Shown in pieces: positions 35,844-43,734 of a stretch of 64,000 nucleotides of DNA; the stretch's first letter is position 1; every line of letters starts with the position of its first letter. The DNA is from an uncultured Bacteroidia bacterium (GTDB lineage Bacteria; Bacteroidota; Bacteroidia; Bacteroidales; UBA932): NCBI GenBank assembly GCA_902773925.1, contig CACYGI010000001.1:124001-188000 (forward strand). The letters are read 5' to 3'. A program made the translations under genes and the position numbers. The notes beneath the pieces are model-generated. The model saw only the letters and a program-made list of their open reading frames with translations, made no database searches and was not told the origin of the DNA.

Positions 35844-38491
35844 CGCAGCTTCAGGTTAAGGTTGATATAGGGAATGGGCGTTGCGAAAACGCTCATCATA
35901 TAGCTTTGGACAGTGTCGCCCTCCGTCCGGTAGAATACCGAATAGGCGTTGCGGCGGCCGGTGACATTGTACACGCCGAAAGTCACCGACATATGCGCGA
36001 ACTGCTTCAGGTTGTGGCCCGGCTCGATGATCATCGCCAGATCGAGTCGGAAATAATCCGGGATGCGGTAGCTGTTGCGGTCCGAGTAGAGCAGGCGGTA
36101 CGATCCGCCGTAATAGTATTTGCCTACAGGAATGGTAACCGGCCGGCCGGTCGAATAGTCAAGGTTGGCAGAAACGCTGTAGCGGTGCGTAAACTTATAG
36201 TTGGCCACGAGCTTGAAATCGTGCGGCTTGTCGTATGAAGCGTTGTACCAGCGACCGCCGTTGATAGTCTCCACGCCGCGATCCTCCATCTCGCGCTGCA
36301 TCGCCCGGCTGTAGGTATAGGAGACCCAGCCGTTGAGCTGGCCGAGATTCTTGCGGGCCATCAGCTCGATGCCGTACGAACGTCCGTAGGTCGGCACCAG
36401 TTCGGCGGCAAGATTGTCATTCATTTCGAGCACTGCTCCACTCCTGAAATCCACGAAATCCCGCACGTGCTTGTAGTATATCTCGGCCGAAAGGTCCACC
36501 TGCCCGCCGGCAACGGTCGAATACCATCCGGCGGCTGCCTGCCACCCGCTCTGCGGCCGGACGGAAGCGTCGCTGAGCTTCCAGGTATCGTTGGGCGAAA
36601 TGTTGATGCTGTTGGAAATCTTGTGGATATACTGGTGCATCGTGTTGAATCCGGCCTTGATGGTGGTCGTCTCGCCGAGGGAATATTTGCCGCTGAGGCG
36701 GAATTCCGGCGCGTGATACATCTTCCGTCCGCCTGTAAGCGAGATATAGTTGGAGTAGCGTATGCCAGCCTCAAGCGAGAGGGCGTCCGTCGCTTTCCAT
36801 TCGTCGCTGAAGTAAGCCGCGCTCTCCCAGGCACGCTCGCGCGTAAGGAAACGGGGCGCCACGAGCGATGAATCACCTAAGGGCGTGCAGGCTCCGGGCT
36901 GCAGGTCATAACGCACCGTCCCAGCGCCGTAGGTGATGGTGTGGCGGTCGCTCAGCAGGGTCTTGAACGTCGTGCGGGCGAAGAACTGGCGGATGCCCGA
37001 GGCCAGCGTGAAGGCCGAAGCGGCATTGCCCTTTTCCTCCGTCTGATAATCATAATCGTCGTAACCTGCGACCGTGACTGCGGAAGTGCGGTCAGAGAAC
37101 TGAGCGCGCCATTTGAGCGACACGTTCAGGTCCGCATAGCGATAGGTCGTATCCCCGCTGAAGGCAAAACGGTCGTACGAATAATAAGCATACGCGTGAA
37201 GCGAATGATTGCGTCCGATGCGCTGGCTTATTCCGGCATTGATATCGTGGAAATGGGCGTTACCGTCACTGTATGCGCTGTTTTTGGGCAGCAGCGAAAG
37301 CATCCAGTCGCTGTAGGTCGTGCGGGCTCCCAGGATGAAAGTGGTATTTTCGCTGCCAAGCGGGCCTTCGAGATGGGCCCGGCTGGTCAGCAGACCCAGG
37401 CCGAGCGAGCCCGTCACCTTCTTGCTGTTGCCGTCGCGGCTGCGGACCTCCAGCACCGAAGATATGCGGCCGCCGTATTCGACGGGCACCGAGCTCTTGT
37501 AAAGCTCAACGTCGCTGATGACATCTGAGTTGAATGCCGAGAGCAGGCCGAACATATGCGTGGGATTGTAGATGGTGCCGTTGTTGAACAGGATGAGGTT
37601 CTGGTCGGTGGATCCGCCGCGCACGTTGAAGCCGCTGGAAATCTCGCCCACCGACTTGACGCCGGGCAGGGTCATCACCACTTTGAGAGCATCGCTTTCG
37701 CCAAATGTGACCGGCACGTTCTTGATGGCCGAGATACGGACCGTCTCGATACCCATTCGCGTCGAACGGTGCTGACGCATACTTTCGGCCGTAACGACGG
37801 CGCCAGCCAGGGCCACGACCTGCTCCTTCATCATCACATCTATCGCACCGTCGTCATAGACGCGCAGGTGATACTGCTTGTCTTCCATCGAAAAGCCGCT
37901 GAACTTAAGGATATTGTCACCGATCGGCAGAATTATCTTGTATGCGCCGAAGGCATCTGTCTGCGCGAAGGCGCCCTTCTCGTCATAGACCGCGACGCCG
38001 GCCAAAGCCTCGCCGGTCGAAGCATCCCGCACGATACCGCGCACCGTTGCCTTGCCGCTGCGGCGGGCGGTGGGCTCGCCTATCTCGTATATCTTGTTTT
38101 CAAATCCCGTAACGACCGTCTCTTCCTCCATTGCGATCTTTTCGGCGGGAGCCGCCTGCGGCGCAAAATAGCCTGCCGGCAGATCCGTGACTATATCCTG
38201 ACCACGGTAGATAAAGTAGCGGCCGTCCATCATATTGACCGAATAACGGTGCTCGCGAAGCTGCGCAAATGCCTCGTCTATAAATGCCTGACCCTCGCTA
38301 CGGATCGTATAGGAGGCCTTGTCGGTCGTGTCCCTGACGGCATAAACCTCCAGATGCAGCGAATCGCGCAGATACTGCACCACCTCCATCGCGTCGGCCT
38401 TGGAGACGCCGCGAAGACTCTGTGCGGCTGCGGCCGGAGAGAGCAGTGCCAGAATGAAGGCGCAGAGGATTATATGGCGCAGACGACTCAT
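35840..38491 (-). CDS. TonB-dependent outer-membrane receptor (cassette copy A)
   Basis: 883 residues. Signal peptide (LLSPAAAAQ), STN-like domain (KADAMEVVQYLRDSLHLEVYAV to DGRYFIYRGQDIV), carboxypeptidase-regulatory-like domain (ATVRGIVRDASTGEALAGVAVYDEKG), then plug VRISAIKNVPVTFGESDALK, TLPGVKSVGEISSGFNVRGGSTDQNLILFNNG and YGGRISSVLEVRSRDG. The barrel ends in TPIPYINLNLKLR. Same architecture as the 29474-32176 protein, with long stretches nearly identical in DNA. It is the second gene of cassette A, overlapping the small secreted protein gene by ATGA. Ligand unknown. Confidence 0.92.
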   Translation of the reverse strand: MSRLRHIILCAFILALLSPAAAAQSLRGVSKADAMEVVQYLRDSLHLEVYAVRDTTDKASYTIRSEGQAFIDEAFAQLREHRYSVNMMDGRYFIYRGQDIVTDLPAGYFAPQAAPAEKIAMEEETVVTGFENKIYEIGEPTARRSGKATVRGIVRDASTGEALAGVAVYDEKGAFAQTDAFGAYKIILPIGDNILKFSGFSMEDKQYHLRVYDDGAIDVMMKEQVVALAGAVVTAESMRQHRSTRMGIETVRISAIKNVPVTFGESDALKVVMTLPGVKSVGEISSGFNVRGGSTDQNLILFNNGTIYNPTHMFGLLSAFNSDVISDVELYKSSVPVEYGGRISSVLEVRSRDGNSKKVTGSLGLGLLTSRAHLEGPLGSENTTFILGARTTYSDWMLSLLPKNSAYSDGNAHFHDINAGISQRIGRNHSLHAYAYYSYDRFAFSGDTTYRYADLNVSLKWRAQFSDRTSAVTVAGYDDYDYQTEEKGNAASAFTLASGIRQFFARTTFKTLLSDRHTITYGAGTVRYDLQPGACTPLGDSSLVAPRFLTRERAWESAAYFSDEWKATDALSLEAGIRYSNYISLTGGRKMYHAPEFRLSGKYSLGETTTIKAGFNTMHQYIHKISNSINISPNDTWKLSDASVRPQSGWQAAAGWYSTVAGGQVDLSAEIYYKHVRDFVDFRSGAVLEMNDNLAAELVPTYGRSYGIELMARKNLGQLNGWVSYTYSRAMQREMEDRGVETINGGRWYNASYDKPHDFKLVANYKFTHRYSVSANLDYSTGRPVTIPVGKYYYGGSYRLLYSDRNSYRIPDYFRLDLAMIIEPGHNLKQFAHMSVTFGVYNVTGRRNAYSVFYRTEGDTVQSYMMSVFATPIPYINLNLKLR

Positions 38492-39213
38492 TCTCCGTAT
38501 TCTACATAACGCATTACGATGAGTATGAACTCCTCGAGGCCGATGCTGTATTCGGTCTCTTCGGCGCGGATGATCTTCTTCAGGGCGCTGCGGTGCTCCC
38601 TGTAGTGCTTCAGCAGGTCGCTTCGGCGGCGGATCTGGGTTATGGCGCCATCCTGCCCCTGATAATAGAAGGTGACTATCGGCAGATAGACCTCATATAC
38701 GTTGTTGAGGACAGCCGTGCCCTTCTCTCCGGTATCCAGCAGACGCTCGTTGGTGACAGTCTCAAGACGCTTGACGATATGCTTGAGGATGCGCGCCTTC
38801 CCCTCGAAAATCACCTCGTAATAACCCTCGGGCAGCACCTCGGGCGCAAGGAATGCGGCGTTGATGAACTGCCTGCCGTCCATCTTCAGCTGTTCGACAT
38901 AGTCGCGGTTGAGCATAACCTGCGCGCCCTTCTGCGGCTCTATGACCAGCACCTGCTGGCGCGCGGCGTCGATATTGATGGCATCGCACCAGTAATCCTT
39001 GTGATTGTAACGCACGCAGCCTGCGTAATAATCCGGCGTATCCCAGTAATATGTGCCGTTGAACTGAAACTTGTACGCGAGCGGCTTGCGGCCCCGGTAG
39101 AGCAGCGAAGAAGCTTGCGCCGAATCCCGGTAGCGCATATAATCGGCATTCTGGGCCTGCATTTCCGTCAGGCAGGCCGCCACCATCGCGAATATCAGCA
39201 GGAGTCTTCTCAT
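38488..39213 (-). CDS. Small secreted protein heading cassette copy A
   Basis: 241 residues from the ATG at 39213 (MRRLLLIFAMVAACLTEMQA, a signal peptide). A longer frame from 39582 lies in an alternate frame of the MATE gene and is rejected. Blocks shared with 32173-32889: QASSLLYRGRK, FQFNGTYYWDTPDYYAGCVRYNHKDYW, MLNRDYVEQLKMDGRQFI, LPEGYYEVIFEGKARILKHI, and RRRSDLLKHYREHRSALKKII. No named family recognised. It starts 2 bases after the MATE stop, so the cassette may be read from the rsgA promoter. Confidence 0.7.
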   Translation of the reverse strand: MRRLLLIFAMVAACLTEMQAQNADYMRYRDSAQASSLLYRGRKPLAYKFQFNGTYYWDTPDYYAGCVRYNHKDYWCDAINIDAARQQVLVIEPQKGAQVMLNRDYVEQLKMDGRQFINAAFLAPEVLPEGYYEVIFEGKARILKHIVKRLETVTNERLLDTGEKGTAVLNNVYEVYLPIVTFYYQGQDGAITQIRRRSDLLKHYREHRSALKKIIRAEETEYSIGLEEFILIVMRYVEYGE

Positions 39214-39215
39214 AT

Positions 39216-40532
39216 TTACGGTACGCGGCTTAGAATTATCTTCCGGTAAACGACCGTCTGATAGATCGAGCGGAATACCAGATGTCCGAAATAACCTATG
39301 TAGATGGACTGCACCCCGAAACGGCCGGCCGTCGCCCAGTATAGCAGCAGGAATACCACCGCCGAACCGATCGTGCAGTTGCGAAGTGCGCGCGAAGCCG
39401 TCGCGCCGATATAGATCCCGTCCCAGGTAAATGCGATGCAGCTCATAACCGGCATCAGCAGCAGCCAGAAGAGGAACGGCCCGCAGGCCTCGATGACTTC
39501 CGCATTGTCCGTGATGATACCTATCATCCAGCGGGGCAGGACGGCATAGAGGGCGGTCGAGACAATGGCTATGGCCATGCACCAGACAAAGTTCCAGCGT
39601 ATGGTTGCCTTAAGGTTATCCTTTTCCTGCGCTCCGATATAGCGGCCGGTAAGGGCCTCGCCCGCGTAGGCAAATCCGTCAACAAAGTACGAATAGAGCA
39701 GCAGCAGCTTCATCATCACCGAACTGACGGCAAGCTGGGTATCTCCGAAGCGGGCCGCAAGCGCGGTAAATCCGGTATAGACCACCAGCAGTGATATGGA
39801 GCGGATGAAAAGGTCTATATTGATCGAGAAGAATGAACGTATCTTGGCCCACCGGGCGCTCTGACGTATGCTGGCAAGCCGCAGGATGGCCCGGTAGCGG
39901 GCCGTTATCAGGACCGAAGCCAGGATCAGGCCGCTCCACTGGGCGATGAGCGTTCCGGCAGCCACGCCGTTGATGCCCATCGGCGTATGGAAGGCCAGCA
40001 GCCAGCTGGCTATCATATTGACCACGTTGACCCAGATATCCACCACCATCGCATAGACGGTATTCTGCATCCCGATAAACCAGCCCTTGAATACGAACAG
40101 CGAAAGAGTGGCGGGAACCGCCCAGATGCGGATAAAGAAGTAATCCTTGGCAATGGCCGCGACCTCTGGCGTACACTCGATGAGCATAAATGCCACCTTG
40201 ATGTAGAGCCACTGTATCAGCAGGCAGATAAAGGCCACCGCCATTGCCGTCATTATACCCTGCATAAAGGTCTCGGCGGCGCATTTCCAGTCCTTGCGGC
40301 CAAATGCCTGGGCAGTTATGCCGCCCGTTCCCACGCGCAGGAAGCCCATATTCCAGTAGAGCAGGTCGAAGAGCATCGAGCCGATTGCGATGCCGCCGAT
40401 GCTCACCGCATCTCCCAGATGGCCGGAAATCGCCAGATCGACGATACCCACAAGCGGGACCGTGATGTTGGCGAGAATGCTCGGGCCTGCAAGACCCAGG
40501 ATCTGACGGTTTATGGCGCGTGCGCTGCTCAT
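39216..40532 (-). CDS. MATE family efflux transporter (DinF-like)
   Basis: 438 residues with 12 hydrophobic segments. MATE landmarks: ILGLAGPSILANITVPLVGIVDLAISGHLGD in TM1-2, FLRVGTGGITAQAFG, then FIGMQNTVYAMVVDIWVNVVNM and GINGVAAGTLIAQW, repeated in the second half (YFVDGFAYAGEALTGRYIGA). It exports cationic compounds or metabolites using a Na+ or H+ gradient across the inner membrane; the substrate is unknown. It overlaps rsgA by 4 bases (ATGA) and precedes the TonB cassette by 2 bases. Confidence 0.93.
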   Translation of the reverse strand: MSSARAINRQILGLAGPSILANITVPLVGIVDLAISGHLGDAVSIGGIAIGSMLFDLLYWNMGFLRVGTGGITAQAFGRKDWKCAAETFMQGIMTAMAVAFICLLIQWLYIKVAFMLIECTPEVAAIAKDYFFIRIWAVPATLSLFVFKGWFIGMQNTVYAMVVDIWVNVVNMIASWLLAFHTPMGINGVAAGTLIAQWSGLILASVLITARYRAILRLASIRQSARWAKIRSFFSINIDLFIRSISLLVVYTGFTALAARFGDTQLAVSSVMMKLLLLYSYFVDGFAYAGEALTGRYIGAQEKDNLKATIRWNFVWCMAIAIVSTALYAVLPRWMIGIITDNAEVIEACGPFLFWLLLMPVMSCIAFTWDGIYIGATASRALRNCTIGSAVVFLLLYWATAGRFGVQSIYIGYFGHLVFRSIYQTVVYRKIILSRVP

Positions 40533-41470
40533 CGGTACTTGGTCTCCTCCTCGAGCATTCCGAGGTACGAATTGTACCGCTCAGCGGATATTTCGCCCGA
40601 ATCCACCGCCTCCTTGACGGCGCATCCAGGCTCGTGTGTATGTGTACAGGGCTTGAAGCGGCAGCGGTCCATAACCCGGAGCATCTCCGGGAAATACGTG
40701 CTCAACTCCTCGGGTTCGATGTCCACCAGGCCGAAGCCGCGAATGCCCGGAGTGTCTATCAGGAATCCGCCTCCCGAGAGAGGGTGCATCTCGTAGAATG
40801 TTGTGGTATGCCTGCCCTGGCGGTTGGAAATGGATATCTCGCCGGTACGTACCGTGAGAGTGGGATCAAGAGCCGATATGAGGGAACTCTTGCCGACTCC
40901 CGAGACGCCCGAAAACAGCGAAACCTTGTCGCGGCACATATCCCGGATCGCATCGATGCCTTCGCCAGTAAGGGCTGAAACGGTCAGCACCTGATATCCT
41001 GCGCGGGAGTAGATATCCTCCCAGTAGCGACATTCGGCCCGCTGGTACTCATCGTAGATGTCAGTCTTGTTGATGACTATCACCGGATGCACCTGATATG
41101 CCTCGCAGGTGATCAGGAACCGGTCCACAAAGGCCGGTTTGATCTCAGGCAGGGCCACCGTGATAACCAGGAACACCCGGTCGAGATTGGCGGCGATGAC
41201 GTGCGACTGGCGCGAGAGATTGACCGAACGGCGGACGATGCAATTGGTGCGGGGCAGGATCCGTTCGATGGTCCCCATCGGCTCGGGAGCGTCCCAGTCG
41301 ATGACATATTCGACACGGTCCCCGACTGCGACGGGATTGGTGGCCTGCGAGGCATCGAGCCGTACGCGTCCCTTTATCACCGCGGGAATCATCTCCCAGC
41401 GTGGAAGTTCCGACAGCAGGTAATGGCTTCCCGTATGCTTGACTACAGTCGCTGTTCCGTGTTGTTTCAT
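40529..41470 (-). CDS. rsgA: Ribosome small-subunit-dependent GTPase A
   Basis: 313 residues from the ATG at 41470 (MKQHGTATVVKHTGSHYLL); the frame from 41563 crosses the promoter and is rejected. An OB fold (KGRVRL, VAVGDRVEYV) precedes a circularly permuted GTPase: NKTDIYD (G4), LTVSALTGEGI (G5), SGVSGVGKSSLISAL (G1), HTTTFYE (G2), DTPGIRGFG (G3). The C-terminal zinc site is CRFKPCTHTHEPGCAVK. It matures the 30S subunit by releasing assembly factors. Promoter box 7 bases upstream; divergent from the prenyl synthase gene. Confidence 0.97.
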   Translation of the reverse strand: MKQHGTATVVKHTGSHYLLSELPRWEMIPAVIKGRVRLDASQATNPVAVGDRVEYVIDWDAPEPMGTIERILPRTNCIVRRSVNLSRQSHVIAANLDRVFLVITVALPEIKPAFVDRFLITCEAYQVHPVIVINKTDIYDEYQRAECRYWEDIYSRAGYQVLTVSALTGEGIDAIRDMCRDKVSLFSGVSGVGKSSLISALDPTLTVRTGEISISNRQGRHTTTFYEMHPLSGGGFLIDTPGIRGFGLVDIEPEELSTYFPEMLRVMDRCRFKPCTHTHEPGCAVKEAVDSGEISAERYNSYLGMLEEETKYR

Positions 41471-41477
41471 ATCCCGG

Positions 41478-41513
41478 CAAAGATAATAATTTCCACAAAA
41501 TAGATTATCTTTG
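41478..41513. promoter_or_regulatory. Divergent -7 boxes, rsgA and prenyl synthase
   Basis: TATCTTTG on the minus strand (41478-41485), 7 bases before rsgA, and TATCTTTG on the plus strand (41506-41513), 21 bases before the ATG at 41535. The same octamer serves both directions in a 64-base gap. Confidence 0.65.
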
Positions 41514-41534
41514 CGCAGATAAAGTGCAGTAACA

Positions 41535-42512
41535 ATGTATTCCCAGGATATTATCGACGGCATCGTGGAGAAAGCCCTCCGGAGCCAGTCGTTCGACCGC
41601 GAACCGCAGAACCTCTACCGCCCGGTAGGCTATATGCTGGGGCTTGGCGGCAAGCATCTGCGTCCGCGCCTCTGTGTGACCACGTACAACCTGTTCAACG
41701 ACCGCATCGATGACCGTATCATCTTCCCGGCGCTGGCGCTCGAGACGTTCCACCAGTTTACGCTCATCCACGACGATATTATGGACAACTCGCCCACCCG
41801 TCGCGGCCAGCCCACGGTATATGCGCTCTATGGCACCAACAATGCCATCCTCAGCGGCGATGCGATGAACATCCTGGCCTACCAGTATCTGGCAGGAGCG
41901 CCCTCGCATCTTGTCGGAGACGCCTTGAAGCTCTTCAACGAAATCTCTCTCAAGGTCTGCGAAGGACAGCAGCTGGATATGGATTTCGAGGACCAGGCCG
42001 TGATTACGATGGATGAATATATGGAGATGATCGCCCTCAAGACAGGCGTGCTGATCTCCGGAGCCGTCAAGATGGGCGCGCTGCTGGCTGAGATCCCCTG
42101 CGACACTGTCGATGCACTCGCCCGGTACGGCATGCAGGCCGGACTGGGATTCCAGATCGCAGATGACTATCTGGACACTTTCGGCGACGAAAAAATCTTC
42201 GGCAAGCCCATCGGAGGCGATATCGTCAACAACAAGAAGACCTGGCTGCTGGTAGAATGCCAGCGCCGCGCATCTGAATCAGAAAAGAAGAAGCTTGCAG
42301 ACCTTCTGAAGCTGGATGAAAGCCACCGCGAGGAGAAGATCGAAGGAGTCCGCAATCTCTACATCAGCCTCGGTGTCCGCGAAGGCGCCGACAAGGCCAT
42401 TATGGCTTGTTACGCCAAGGCTCTGGAGGCGCTTGACGAAGCCCGTCTGAGCCCGGAGGGCCGCGAACGTATGGTCATCCTTGCGGATCAAATGTTGCAC
42501 CGTGAAAAATAG
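41535..42512 (+). CDS. Polyprenyl diphosphate synthase
   Basis: 325 residues. Trans-isoprenyl synthase motifs: GLGGKHLRPRL (IPP binding), the first aspartate-rich motif LIHDDIMDNSPTRRG (D80, D81, D84), TGVLISGAV, and the second motif FQIADDYLDTFGD with GGDIVNNKKTWL. It condenses IPP onto an allylic diphosphate. Product length is uncertain; a phenylalanine five residues before the first Asp is of the kind that limits chain length, favouring FPP or GGPP over octaprenyl. It overlaps the U32 gene by 11 bases. Confidence 0.93.
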   Translation: MYSQDIIDGIVEKALRSQSFDREPQNLYRPVGYMLGLGGKHLRPRLCVTTYNLFNDRIDDRIIFPALALETFHQFTLIHDDIMDNSPTRRGQPTVYALYGTNNAILSGDAMNILAYQYLAGAPSHLVGDALKLFNEISLKVCEGQQLDMDFEDQAVITMDEYMEMIALKTGVLISGAVKMGALLAEIPCDTVDALARYGMQAGLGFQIADDYLDTFGDEKIFGKPIGGDIVNNKKTWLLVECQRRASESEKKKLADLLKLDESHREEKIEGVRNLYISLGVREGADKAIMACYAKALEALDEARLSPEGRERMVILADQMLHREK

Positions 42513-43731
42513 CCGGTTTGAAATAATGGCCCCGGCGGGCAATTTTGAATGCCTGCAGGCCGCCATCCAGGGCGGAGCGGACTCCGTATATTTCGGAGTG
42601 GGCCGCCTCAATATGCGCTCCCATTCGGCCAATAATTTCGCAATCGAAGATCTCTCTCAAGTCTGCCGCATCTGCCGCAAGGCGGGCGTGCGGACGTATC
42701 TGACGCTCAATATCGTACTTTACGGAGAGGATCTCGCCCCGATGCGGGAGACTCTCGACGAGGCCCGCCGCGCCGGAGTGGATGCCGTCATCGCTTCCGA
42801 TATGGCCGCCATCCTATATGCGCGCAGCATCGGGATGGAGGTGCATATCTCCACGCAGCTGAGCATTTCCAATGTCGAAAGCCTGCGATTCTACGCGCAA
42901 TGGGCGGACGTGGTCGTGCTGGCGCGCGAACTGCGCCTCGAGCAGGTCGCCGAGATCTCGCGCACCATCGAAGCGGAAGGCATAAAAGGCCCCTCGGGCC
43001 GCAACGTGCAGATAGAAATGTTCTGCCACGGCGCCCTCTGTATGGCCATTTCCGGCAAATGCTACCTTTCCCTGCATCAGTACAACGCTTCGGCCAACCG
43101 GGGCGAGTGCTTCCAGCTATGCCGCCGCGCCTATGAGGTGAAGGATATCGAGACCGGGATGCAGCTCAAGATTGACAACCAGTATATAATGTCTCCCAAG
43201 GACCTCTGCACTGTCCGTTTCCTGGACAAGATGGCCGCCGCAGGCAGCACCGTCTTCAAGATCGAGGGCCGCGCCCGCAGCGCCGAATATGTCAAGACCG
43301 TGACTCAGGCATACCGCGAGGCCGCAGATGCCATCGAGGCGGGGACATTCAGCGAACAGAAAGCCTCGGAGCTCTACACGAGGCTCGAGACGGTATTCAA
43401 CCGCGGATTCTGGGATGGTTATTATCAGGGCGCACTGCTGGGCGAGTGGAGTGAAGTCTATGGCAACCGCGCCACCCGTACCAAGACCTATATCGGACGC
43501 ATCACCAACTGGTATTCACGCCTGGGCGTAGCTGAGATAACAGTCGAGACCGGAGGCTTCCGCTTGGGCGACCACCTGCTCATAACCGGCTCCACCACAG
43601 GAGTGATGGAGTGCGACGTAAAGGAAATCCGCACCGACCATCAGGTACAGGAAGCAAAAAAGGGAGATGTCTGCAGCATCCCCCTTGTCGAGCGGCCCCA
43701 TCGCGGAGACCGCGTTTATCTGTATCAGTAA
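42502..43731 (+). CDS. Peptidase U32 family protein (TrhP/RlhA type)
   Basis: 409 residues from a GTG at 42502, giving MKNSRFEIMAPAGNFECLQ; a TTG at 42481 gives seven more residues, and the ATG at 42526 would cut the first strand (EIMAPAGN). The U32 signature EMFCHGALCMAISGKCYLS is complete, followed by two more cysteines (RGECFQLCRRAY) that with it could ligate an Fe-S cluster. Relatives hydroxylate tRNA or rRNA (TrhP, RlhA) rather than act as proteases. The C-terminal domain is beta-rich. It overlaps the upstream synthase and ends 3 bases from the convergent C10 protease stop. Confidence 0.93.
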   Translation: MKNSRFEIMAPAGNFECLQAAIQGGADSVYFGVGRLNMRSHSANNFAIEDLSQVCRICRKAGVRTYLTLNIVLYGEDLAPMRETLDEARRAGVDAVIASDMAAILYARSIGMEVHISTQLSISNVESLRFYAQWADVVVLARELRLEQVAEISRTIEAEGIKGPSGRNVQIEMFCHGALCMAISGKCYLSLHQYNASANRGECFQLCRRAYEVKDIETGMQLKIDNQYIMSPKDLCTVRFLDKMAAAGSTVFKIEGRARSAEYVKTVTQAYREAADAIEAGTFSEQKASELYTRLETVFNRGFWDGYYQGALLGEWSEVYGNRATRTKTYIGRITNWYSRLGVAEITVETGGFRLGDHLLITGSTTGVMECDVKEIRTDHQVQEAKKGDVCSIPLVERPHRGDRVYLYQ

Positions 43732-43734
43732 TCC

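Noticed and set aside
29474-38491. Reading the two TonB receptors as SusC homologues with DUF4249 as SusD
   Set aside because: Their length (about 890), STN-like N-terminus, and absence of the SusC plug signature ESFSILKDAAATAIYG place them in the FecA-like group; DUF4249 lacks SusD landmarks.
38488-39582. A longer version of the small secreted protein gene with 123 extra N-terminal residues
   Set aside because: The extension lies in an alternate frame of the MATE gene and is rich in H, R and G. A proper signal peptide begins at 39213, and the paralogue has the same start.
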